A DNA stretch of 64,000 nt from JBCCGR01 sp039029195 (GTDB lineage Bacteria; Pseudomonadota; Alphaproteobacteria; Rhizobiales; Rhizobiaceae), in NCBI GenBank assembly GCA_039029195.1, contig JBCCGR010000011.1:1-64000 (forward strand), written 5' to 3'. Below, in pieces: positions 26,079 to 33,464 of the stretch. Position 1 is the first letter of the stretch, and every line of letters starts with the position of its first letter. The translations under genes were made by a program, and so were the position numbers. Under the pieces are notes generated by a model that saw only the letters and a list, made by a program, of their open reading frames with translations, had not been told where the DNA came from and did not search any database.

Positions 26079-27359
26079 TCAGGCGGCTCCAATTGTGGTC
26101 AAACCACCCAGATAGGGGCGCAGCGCCTCTGGTACTGTGATTGAGCCATCTTCGTTCTGATAGTTTTCAATGACGGCAATCAATGCCCGCCCCACGGCGA
26201 TGCCGGATCCGTTGAGCGTATGCACAAACTGTGGCTTGCTTTCGGCGTCCGGCTTGTAGCGTGCATTCATGCGACGCGCCTGAAAATCTCCGCACACTGA
26301 ACAGCTTGAAATCTCTCGGTAAGCATTTTGCCCTGGCAGCCACACTTCGATGTCGTAGGTTTTGCGAGCGGAAAAACCCATATCCCCGGTGCACAACGTG
26401 ACAACGCGATAGTGAAGACCAAGTCCCACCAGCACACTTTCAGCACACTTACGCATGCGCTCCAATTCTTCCAGTGATTTGTCTGGTTCACAAATGGATA
26501 CAAGTTCGACCTTGGCAAACTGATGCTGCCGCAACATGCCACGCGTATCTCGCCCCGCCGACCCTGCTTCAGAGCGAAAACACTGGGAAAGCGCAGTCAG
26601 GCGCTTGGGAAGATCCCCCGCGGCCAAAACCTCTTCACGCACAGAGTTCGTGAGCGGCACTTCAGATGTGGGGATCAACCAACGACCATCGGTGGTTTCA
26701 AAGGAGTCCTCGGCGAACTTGGGCAGTTGCCCGGTTCCGAACATCACCTCTTCCCGCACCAGCAACGGCGAGGAGACTTCTTCATAGCCATTTTCGCTGG
26801 TGTGCAGATCAAGCATATACTGGCCGAGCGCCCGCTCCAGACGGGCCAGCGCGCCCTTCAGCACCACAAAACGCGAACCGGAGAGTTTTGCCGCTGTTTC
26901 AAAGTCCATCAGGCCCAGAGCTTCGCCGATATCATAATGTTCCTTCGGCGAAAAATCGAAATGGGGCTTCTGGCCGGAGAGGTGCAATTCCTCATTGTCA
27001 GCCTCATCCGCACCTTGCGGCACATCTTCCAGCGGCAAATTTGGGATCTCGGACAACCGGTCACGAAGCGCCTCGTCGATTGACCGCCCCTGCTCTTCTC
27101 CGGCCTGAATTTCAGCTTTGAGCTTGGCCACACTTTCAATTGCGGCTTGTGCGGCAGCTTCGTCACCCGAAGCCTTGGCTTTGCCGATTGCTTTGGAGGC
27201 AGCGTTGCGTTTTTCCAGCGCTTCCTGAAGTGAGGCCACGTGGGCGCGCCGTTTGGCGTCGAGTTCAATCAGTTCTGCAGAATGCGGCTCGAGCCCGCGT
27301 TTGGCCAAGCCTGCGTCAAAGGCTTCGGCGTTTTCCCGAATCCATTTGATGTCGAACAT
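26079..27359 (-). CDS. serS: Seryl-tRNA synthetase
   Basis: A 426-residue class II synthetase. The N-terminal coiled-coil arm (about residues 30-100, rich in Lys/Glu/Ala) holds the long tRNA arm. The catalytic core includes LIPTSEVPLTN, CFRSEAGSAGRDTRGMLRQHQFAKVE (motif 2) and LNGSGIAVGRALIAVIENYQ (motif 3). The start at 27359 begins MFDIKWIREN, the standard N terminus; an upstream in-frame extension lies in the tatC spacer. It is in the tatC-serS-surE series. Confidence 0.97.
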   Translation of the reverse strand: MFDIKWIRENAEAFDAGLAKRGLEPHSAELIELDAKRRAHVASLQEALEKRNAASKAIGKAKASGDEAAAQAAIESVAKLKAEIQAGEEQGRSIDEALRDRLSEIPNLPLEDVPQGADEADNEELHLSGQKPHFDFSPKEHYDIGEALGLMDFETAAKLSGSRFVVLKGALARLERALGQYMLDLHTSENGYEEVSSPLLVREEVMFGTGQLPKFAEDSFETTDGRWLIPTSEVPLTNSVREEVLAAGDLPKRLTALSQCFRSEAGSAGRDTRGMLRQHQFAKVELVSICEPDKSLEELERMRKCAESVLVGLGLHYRVVTLCTGDMGFSARKTYDIEVWLPGQNAYREISSCSVCGDFQARRMNARYKPDAESKPQFVHTLNGSGIAVGRALIAVIENYQNEDGSITVPEALRPYLGGLTTIGAA

Positions 27360-27396
27360 TCGTCCCGTTCCCGATGCAAATGAGGCGCTGGAAAAA

Positions 27397-28188
27397 TCAG
27401 GAGGTCGCGGCTTCGGCTTCCGCCTCGCGCTCCTCGCGCTTCTTTTCGATGAGTCGTGCAAGATAGATCGACACTTCGTAGAGAAGCAGCGATGGAACCG
27501 CAAGACCAATCTGGCTCACCGGATCGGGCGGGGTGAGAACCGCCGCCATCACAAAGGTGGCAAGCACCATATACTTGCGTTTGCTCTTCAATCCCGTGGA
27601 TGTCACAAGCCCGGCCCGCGACAGAAGGGTGATGACAACGGGCATCTGGAACACCAGACCGAACGCAAAAATCAGCGTCATGATCAGCGACAGATAAGTG
27701 CCGACAGACTGCATGTTTTCGATTGAAGCTTGCCCCTCCCCACCAATCTGCTGTTGCGACAGGAAGAAGCTGGTCGCCAACGGCATGATGAGGAAATAGA
27801 CGAGGCAGGCACCAATCAGAAACAGGATCGGCGTCGCGATCAAAAACGGCAGAAAGGCCTGCCGCTCGTTGCGGTAGAGCCCGGGAGCCACGAACTTATA
27901 GATTTCGCTGGCAATCACCGGGAACGCGATGAACAGCGCGCCAAAAAGCGCAATCTTCAACTGCACAAAGAAGAATTCCTGCAGTGCGATGAAGACAAAT
28001 TTAACCTCCTCAACACCGGCCCCCCGCTGATAGGGGATCACCAGAATGTTGAAGATTTCCTGCGCAAAGATAAAGCAGATCACGAAGAAAACGGCGATTG
28101 CAATCACCGCACGCATCAGCCGCTGACGCAGTTCAATCAGGTGCTCAATCAGCGGCGCGGCGCTGTCTTCAATATCCTGCTGGCTCAT
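27397..28188 (-). CDS. tatC: Twin-arginine translocase subunit TatC
   Basis: A 263-residue polytopic inner membrane protein that binds twin-arginine signal peptides. HLIELRQRLMRAV opens the protein and six hydrophobic segments follow. Conserved parts are EEVKFVFIALQEFFFVQLKIALFGA, FVAPGLYRNER and AVLTPPDPVSQIGLAVPSLLLYE. A charged tail ends the chain. Its ATG overlaps the tatB stop (ATGA), so translation is coupled. serS begins 37 bases later. Confidence 0.96.
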   Translation of the reverse strand: MSQQDIEDSAAPLIEHLIELRQRLMRAVIAIAVFFVICFIFAQEIFNILVIPYQRGAGVEEVKFVFIALQEFFFVQLKIALFGALFIAFPVIASEIYKFVAPGLYRNERQAFLPFLIATPILFLIGACLVYFLIMPLATSFFLSQQQIGGEGQASIENMQSVGTYLSLIMTLIFAFGLVFQMPVVITLLSRAGLVTSTGLKSKRKYMVLATFVMAAVLTPPDPVSQIGLAVPSLLLYEVSIYLARLIEKKREEREAEAEAATS

Positions 28189-29111
28189 GAGGCACCGGAA
28201 GCGTCAGCAACCGCCTTGCTGGCGGTTCTTCGTGTGGCCGTTTTACGGGTGGTCGTCTTTCGTGCAGTAGTTTTCGGAGCCGCAGTCTTTCGGGTGTTGG
28301 TTTTGCCTGCGCTGGACGCCGCCGTTTTGCTTGCAGTTGTTTTGGTCGTTGCATTGCCTGAAGTGCTGCCTGCGGATTTTGCTGCAGTCTTCGCTGCAGC
28401 GGATTTGGCAGCCGGCTTCCGACCCGATGCAGCAGATGAACCTGTCTTGGCGGTGGATGATCTTGTCGTTGATCCCGGCGCCGATTTGCTTGTCGTGCCA
28501 GTCGAAATCTTGCGAGCCGTGGTCTTTTTCGCGGTCGTAGATTTGGCCGCTGCAGCCGGTTTTTTGACCGTCGTGCGCTTTGTGGCTGGTTTCTTGGCGG
28601 TGGATTTCCTGGCAGGTGTCTTCTTCGCCGGCGCCTTTTTCGCAACCGCCTCATCGGCTGGAGGAGCAGACGCGAAGCCCGGAACAGCCATCTCACCTGA
28701 TTGTTTGGTCGTATCGCCATGCTTGGCAAGCGCGGCCTCAACGTCAACCTTTACCGGTTCAGCAACCTTTGGCGCCTTGTCTTCGTCAAAAAGTTCGTCC
28801 GGATCATAGTCGAACGAGCTTTTCACCTCGCTCTCGACGTTTTCCAGATCAGCTTTGAGAGGGTTCAGCTTGTCTTTGATGGCGTTTGCCGGGTTCATGG
28901 ATTGAACATCGGCAATGGTATCTTTCACGCCGTCGAGCTCAGCATCTTTCAGCGCCTCGTCGAACTGGCGTTGAAAATCGCCAGCCATGCCGCGAACTTT
29001 TTTGATGGTGCTCCCGATGGTGCGCAACATGCCGGGCAGCTCCTTTGGCCCGACCACAAGCACCATCACAACGGCCACGACAAGCAGCTCGGACCAACCG
29101 ATATCGAACAA
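28185..29111 (-). CDS. tatB: Twin-arginine translocase subunit TatB with long basic tail
   Basis: A 308-residue protein. The first part is normal TatB: FDIGWSELLVVAVVMVLVVG as membrane helix, GPKELPGMLRTIG as hinge and amphipathic helix, then a helical region to about residue 100. From about 157 to 308 the chain is almost only Lys, Ala, Thr, Pro, Ser and Arg in KKPA/KTTARK-like repeats, resembling histone H1 or AlgP tails. Known TatB proteins are usually 120-220 residues. The tail stays in frame and ends at the tatC start, so it is not a frameshift. The tail's role is unknown. Confidence 0.93.
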   Translation of the reverse strand: MFDIGWSELLVVAVVMVLVVGPKELPGMLRTIGSTIKKVRGMAGDFQRQFDEALKDAELDGVKDTIADVQSMNPANAIKDKLNPLKADLENVESEVKSSFDYDPDELFDEDKAPKVAEPVKVDVEAALAKHGDTTKQSGEMAVPGFASAPPADEAVAKKAPAKKTPARKSTAKKPATKRTTVKKPAAAAKSTTAKKTTARKISTGTTSKSAPGSTTRSSTAKTGSSAASGRKPAAKSAAAKTAAKSAGSTSGNATTKTTASKTAASSAGKTNTRKTAAPKTTARKTTTRKTATRRTASKAVADASGAS

Positions 29112-29193
29112 GACTGGAACCTATCATCCTGAGTCGGAGTTCAAGAGCCTATCTGCGGTTCATAAACCGCCACAACAGCCTCAGGAGGAACTC

Positions 29194-29409
29194 TCAACTG
29201 GTTTTGGTTTTCTCGCTGTTGACTTCGGCCACCGTCTCGCTCGGATTGTTTTCAATCGTCTTGGCGGTGCCGTCATCGTTCAGGCCTTTTTTGAACGAAT
29301 TGATGCCCTTGGCGACATCGCCCATCAGTTCTGAAATCTTGCCGCGTCCAAAAAGCAGCACGACAACCACTGCGATGATGACGATCTGCCAGATGCCGAT
29401 CTGTCCCAT
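29194..29409 (-). CDS. tatA: Twin-arginine translocase subunit TatA
   Basis: A 71-residue pore-forming subunit: GQIGIWQIVIIAVVVVLLFG is the membrane helix, GRGKISELMGDVAKGINSFKKGL the amphipathic helix, and a short polar tail follows. The start at 29409 is chosen because GGGAG precedes it and the MGQIGIW start is typical. tatB begins 82 bases downstream. Confidence 0.95.
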   Translation of the reverse strand: MGQIGIWQIVIIAVVVVLLFGRGKISELMGDVAKGINSFKKGLNDDGTAKTIENNPSETVAEVNSEKTKTS

Positions 29410-29574
29410 GGTGAAACTCCCACTCAATAGCGCCGGAATTCGGCGTTCTGTGCTGTCATAGCCTAGCCCATCAGCAAGGCGGCTCGCAACACACCCATTC
29501 GTTTGATATCAGGTATGAGTTCAAATGCGGCGATGCAAGGATTATTTGGTTAACGCCGCCGTGTTGCGTGCCAC

Positions 29575-30759
29575 TCAATCTGTCGCATCTGCTGGGAAAA
29601 CAAATGTACCCGCCATTGAGGGCGAAACATAAACGTCCTCCCGCCCGGTCATGGCCTTTTCGCTGAGCTGACCCGCTGGATGTTTTACAATGACCGGATT
29701 GTCCAGACCTTCGACCGCCAGACTCAAGAGGTCATAATCTCCCATAAAGCGGCAAAACGAAATCCGCGCCCGCTTGCCGGATCCGGTCCGTTTGCTCAGG
29801 TTCAGGGCGGATTGCCGCACGCAGACGGTCACTTTGGTTCCGTTGTGAAATCCGGGCGCTTCCACCACGCCCAGGGGCGTATCGACCTCAAAGTCCTGCA
29901 CCCTGCCCTGCCAACTGTTCACTGGTGAGAAAAAGCGCGCCACGAACTGGTTCTGAGGATGATCATAAAGTTCCTGACCCGGCCCTAGCTGCGCCAATCG
30001 ACCCCGTCGCAACAGCGCAATTTGATCGCTCATCATCAGCGCTTCTGCCGGGTCGTGTGTCACAACGATTGACGTGGCGCGGGTTTCGCGAAGCACAGAA
30101 AGGGTTTCGCCGCGCACCGTATCGCGCAGTCGGCTATCCAGGCCGGAAAACGGCTCATCAAGCAGCAATATTCCAGGTCGCGGCGCCAGGGCGCGTGCCA
30201 GCGCAACACGCTGTTGTTCCCCGCCTGACAGCGCATGGGGATAATCTTGTGCCATGGTTTCAAGGCCAACGCGGGCCAGCAACCGCATGGCCTGCTCGGT
30301 TTTTTCGGCAGATGCCATGCCCCGCAAGCCAAAGCGAACATTGTCCAGAATGCTCATATGCGGAAACAGCGCGTAGTCCTGAAACACCATGCCGATGCCG
30401 CGCTTCTCCGGAGGAACGAAGATATTGGGCCCGGCAACTTCGCTGCTGTTCAGCGACACCACGCCACTCGTCTGACGTTCGATTCCAGCAGCGATACGCA
30501 ACAATGTGGTTTTGCCGGAGCCTGAAGGTCCAAGCAGGCAAGTCACCTTACCCGGTTCAATTGTCAGCGATACGTCATCAAGCGCCGGGCCGCTGCCGAA
30601 ATCATGGCTGATGTGCTCAAAGGCCATCGAAGCGGCGATGGAAACGGCAGCCGTGTTATGACGGCCCCATGAACTGTCGGCACGTGCGCTGGCCGCAAAG
30701 CCGGTGCTTGTGCCCGTTTGCTGCTCAGATTGACCGCTGGTTTGAATGTCACTGCTCAT
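29575..30759 (-). CDS. ABC transporter ATP-binding protein, iron(III)-type (FbpC-like)
   Basis: A 394-residue ATPase of an import ABC system. Walker A GPSGSGKT is at 77-84; Q-loop VFQDYALFPHM, signature LSGGEQQRVALARAL and Walker B GILLLDEPFSGLD follow. A regulatory C-terminal domain of about 110 residues is typical of Fe3+, molybdate or polyamine importers. About 45 extra residues precede the ATPase domain, of low complexity. No permease or binding protein gene is adjacent, and the gene interrupts the usual scpB-tatA order, so it is probably an insertion relative to related genomes. The substrate is inferred only from family type. Confidence 0.88.
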   Translation of the reverse strand: MSSDIQTSGQSEQQTGTSTGFAASARADSSWGRHNTAAVSIAASMAFEHISHDFGSGPALDDVSLTIEPGKVTCLLGPSGSGKTTLLRIAAGIERQTSGVVSLNSSEVAGPNIFVPPEKRGIGMVFQDYALFPHMSILDNVRFGLRGMASAEKTEQAMRLLARVGLETMAQDYPHALSGGEQQRVALARALAPRPGILLLDEPFSGLDSRLRDTVRGETLSVLRETRATSIVVTHDPAEALMMSDQIALLRRGRLAQLGPGQELYDHPQNQFVARFFSPVNSWQGRVQDFEVDTPLGVVEAPGFHNGTKVTVCVRQSALNLSKRTGSGKRARISFCRFMGDYDLLSLAVEGLDNPVIVKHPAGQLSEKAMTGREDVYVSPSMAGTFVFPADATD

Positions 30760-30823
30760 AGCGGCCTTTTACTCAATCAGGCCGCAAATGGAAGCCGTGC
30801 ACCGAAGGGCCCGCCCGTAAGTG

Positions 30824-31543
30824 CTAGTGACGTTCCTCGCCCAAGGGTGTCAGTAGGCCCAGATCTTCCACATCATCGAGCGCAAACGCCTCCTCATCTT
30901 CGGTGAGATCATCGCCTTCGTGGGGCAGCGGCACACTGAAGTTGGAGGGAATGCGAGTGCTCAGAAGCCCGGCGCCTTTGAGTTCATCCAGACCCGGAAG
31001 ATCTCTGATAGTTTCCAGGCCGAATTGATCGAGAAACGCGTCAGTTGAACCATAAGTCACCGGTCTTCCCGGCGTTTTGCGACGGCCGCGCATTTTGATC
31101 CAACCGGTCTCCATCAGAACGTCAAGCGTGCCTTTTGATGTCGCAACGCCGCGAATATCTTCAATTTCGGCGCGAGTAACTGGCTGGTGGTAGGCAATGA
31201 TGGCAAGCACTTCCAGCGCAGCGCGCGACAGTTTGCGCTGCTCCACGGCTTCCTTCTGCAGCAGATAGGCAAGGTCTTCCGCCGTTCGGAACGCCCAGTT
31301 GGTGCCAACCTGAACAAGATTGACGCCGCGTGGCGCGTAATCGGTGCGGAGACGTTCCATCACTTCCGCAAGATCAACATCGTCCGCCAACCGTTCGCGC
31401 AGCATTTTTTCAGATACGGGTTCGGAAGAAGCAAACAATATCGCTTCCACAATCCGAACGGCCCGCTGCAATGCCGCCGCCTTGGAACCCGCTTCTTCCT
31501 GAAACTGTGGAAACGGCAGCACCGTTGCTTCGTTTTGTTCCAT
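30824..31543 (-). CDS. scpB: Segregation and condensation protein B
   Basis: A 239-residue kleisin-interacting protein of the SMC-ScpAB complex that organises the chromosome. Two winged-helix domains are visible: VRIVEAILFASSEPVSEKML near residue 29 and AALEVLAIIAYHQPVTRAEIEDIRG near 108, followed by RPVTYGSTDAFLDQFGL. An acidic C-terminal tail completes it. It follows scpA by 11 bases, and the ATG is preceded by GGAGCCGGGGGA. Confidence 0.95.
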   Translation of the reverse strand: MEQNEATVLPFPQFQEEAGSKAAALQRAVRIVEAILFASSEPVSEKMLRERLADDVDLAEVMERLRTDYAPRGVNLVQVGTNWAFRTAEDLAYLLQKEAVEQRKLSRAALEVLAIIAYHQPVTRAEIEDIRGVATSKGTLDVLMETGWIKMRGRRKTPGRPVTYGSTDAFLDQFGLETIRDLPGLDELKGAGLLSTRIPSNFSVPLPHEGDDLTEDEEAFALDDVEDLGLLTPLGEERH

Positions 31544-31554
31544 TCCCCCGGCTC

Positions 31555-32373
31555 CTAGTTCATGGCGCTGCGATCAGCCAGACGTGGCCGCCGCAGGTAG
31601 ATCGGCTCGAAATTTGCCGACTGTTGCATTTCAAATTCGCCTTCCCGGACCATTTCCAGCATGGCGGCAAACGCGCTTGCTTTCAAACTGGCCCGCATTT
31701 CTGGCGGCGCTGAATAGTCGATGAGAAACGCATCAAGCGGCGTCCAATCAGCGATTTCACCAACCAACCGCACCAGAATATCGCGCGCTTCCTGAAGCGA
31801 AATCACCGGGCGTGCGGCAATCTGGACGGTGGTGTTTGAACCGCGCCGGCGCCCGGACGCGTAGGCCGTCAGCAGATCGTAAAGCGTGGCAGAAAAATCG
31901 CTTTTTCGCTCAATCATCACCGGCTCCGGCATGCCGCGCACAAATACATCGCGACCAAGCTGATTGCGCTCCATCAGCTTTCGACCCGCTTCGCGCATGG
32001 CCTCAAGCTTTTTCAAACGAAACGCGAGCTGGTTGGCCAAATCTTCGCCCGAAGGTTCGTCATCACCGGGTGGATCAGGAATGAGCAGCCGCGACTTCAA
32101 ATAGGCAAGCCACGCCGCCATGACGAGATAGTCGGCGGCGAGCTCCAGCCGCAGTCTGCGCGCTTCTTCAACGAATTCAAGATACTGGTCAGCCAACGCC
32201 AGAATGGAAATCTTGGCTAGATCCACCTTTTGCGTGCGCGCAAGACCCAAAAGAAGATCAAGCGGCCCCTCGAACCCGTCGACATCGACGGTGAGTTGCG
32301 GATCGCTGATGGCGCGGTCCACCGGTGCGTCAGACGCCCAGGGGTCGGGACTTCTGTCAGGTGTGCTGTTCAT
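31555..32373 (-). CDS. scpA: Segregation and condensation protein A
   Basis: A 272-residue kleisin subunit bridging the SMC heads. The family marks are VDGFEGPLDLLLGLARTQKVDLAKISI at the N terminus and AADYLVMAAWLAYLKSRLLIP. The C-terminal winged helix includes FAAMLEMVREGEFEMQQSANFEPIYL. It lies 18 bases after nagZ and precedes scpB, the usual pair. Confidence 0.95.
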   Translation of the reverse strand: MNSTPDRSPDPWASDAPVDRAISDPQLTVDVDGFEGPLDLLLGLARTQKVDLAKISILALADQYLEFVEEARRLRLELAADYLVMAAWLAYLKSRLLIPDPPGDDEPSGEDLANQLAFRLKKLEAMREAGRKLMERNQLGRDVFVRGMPEPVMIERKSDFSATLYDLLTAYASGRRRGSNTTVQIAARPVISLQEARDILVRLVGEIADWTPLDAFLIDYSAPPEMRASLKASAFAAMLEMVREGEFEMQQSANFEPIYLRRPRLADRSAMN

Positions 32374-32391
32374 ACCGCCAACACCAAGCGC

Positions 32392-33414
32392 TTAGGCAGC
32401 CGCGGAGATCGCAAGCAAGGATTCGAATTCAGCCCGCAGCGTCTCAATATCGCTCGTGCCGAGTTCCCCGATATCATCCAGCGCCACCCCTGCCCGTTCC
32501 AACGAACGGCCCGATAACATTGGCGTATTTTGCGCCACGAGCCGCATCTCATCCAGTTTGCCGTTGCAATGAAGCACAAGATCACAGCCACCTTCAAAGA
32601 CAGATCGCGCCCGTTCGCCACAATCCCCAGAAAGTGCATTCATCGATAGATCATCGCTCATCAGGAGGCCATCGAACCCGATAAACCCGCGCACGATTTC
32701 CTCAACCACAACCGGTGAAATAGTGGCCGGGCGTTCAGCATCGAGCGCTTCGACGACGATATGAGCAGACATACCCATTCTCATATCTGATAGGGCCTTG
32801 AACGGCAGAAAATCGTGCGACTTCAAGTCTTCCAGACTGGCTGAGGCACGTGGAAGTTCGTGGTGGGAATCGCACTGTGCCCGACCGTGGCCGGGCATAT
32901 GCTTCATAACCGGAGCCACGCCGCCATCTCGCAACCCTTGAGCCGCTTCGGTGCCCAGGGCGATCACGGCATCCACGGAACCCGAGTAGGCTCGGTCACC
33001 GATCACATCGTGCGAACCAGGGCTGGGAACATCGAGTACCGGAAGGCAATCCACCGTGATGCCAAGATCAAGCAGATCATGGGCGATCAACCGGGCAGCA
33101 AGCCACGCCGCGCGCAAACCGGCTTCGGGATCGCGCTCATAGACCCTCCCGATGTGACGTGCCGGAGGATATTGCGGCCAGTGCTGGGGTGACAGGCGCT
33201 TCACGCGCCCGCCCTCCTGATCGATCAGGACTGGCGATGCGGGGTCACCCACAGACTCCCGCAGTGCCGAAGTGAGATCACGAACCTGCTGTGGTTCCAG
33301 CAGATTGCGAGCGAACAGGATGAAGCCCCAGGGCCGTTCATCTGCAAAGAAGGCGCGTTCGTCGGCGCTGAGTTCAGCGCCGAGACAGCCGGAAATAAAT
33401 GCCTTTCTGGTCAT
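32392..33414 (-). CDS. nagZ: Beta-N-acetylhexosaminidase, glycoside hydrolase family 3
   Basis: A 340-residue cytoplasmic enzyme that removes N-acetylglucosamine from recycled muropeptides. GWP-type GH3 marks are LIDQEGGRVKRL, KHMPGHGRAQCDSHHELP (the loop with the catalytic His) and LLMSDDLSMNALSG with the nucleophile Asp. The protein lacks a signal peptide, in line with cytosolic recycling. It follows the SPOR gene and precedes scpA. Confidence 0.94.
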   Translation of the reverse strand: MTRKAFISGCLGAELSADERAFFADERPWGFILFARNLLEPQQVRDLTSALRESVGDPASPVLIDQEGGRVKRLSPQHWPQYPPARHIGRVYERDPEAGLRAAWLAARLIAHDLLDLGITVDCLPVLDVPSPGSHDVIGDRAYSGSVDAVIALGTEAAQGLRDGGVAPVMKHMPGHGRAQCDSHHELPRASASLEDLKSHDFLPFKALSDMRMGMSAHIVVEALDAERPATISPVVVEEIVRGFIGFDGLLMSDDLSMNALSGDCGERARSVFEGGCDLVLHCNGKLDEMRLVAQNTPMLSGRSLERAGVALDDIGELGTSDIETLRAEFESLLAISAAA

Positions 33415-33464
33415 GATTCGGCACTATATCACCATTCCGGGAAGATTTTGGCCCCGCTAAAGCG

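Noticed and set aside
27730..28809. Open frame of 359 codons antisense to tatC and tatB, with an Ala/Val-rich C-terminal half
   Set aside because: The composition is the mirror of the Lys/Ala/Thr repeats of TatB; the tat genes are certain, so this is a shadow.
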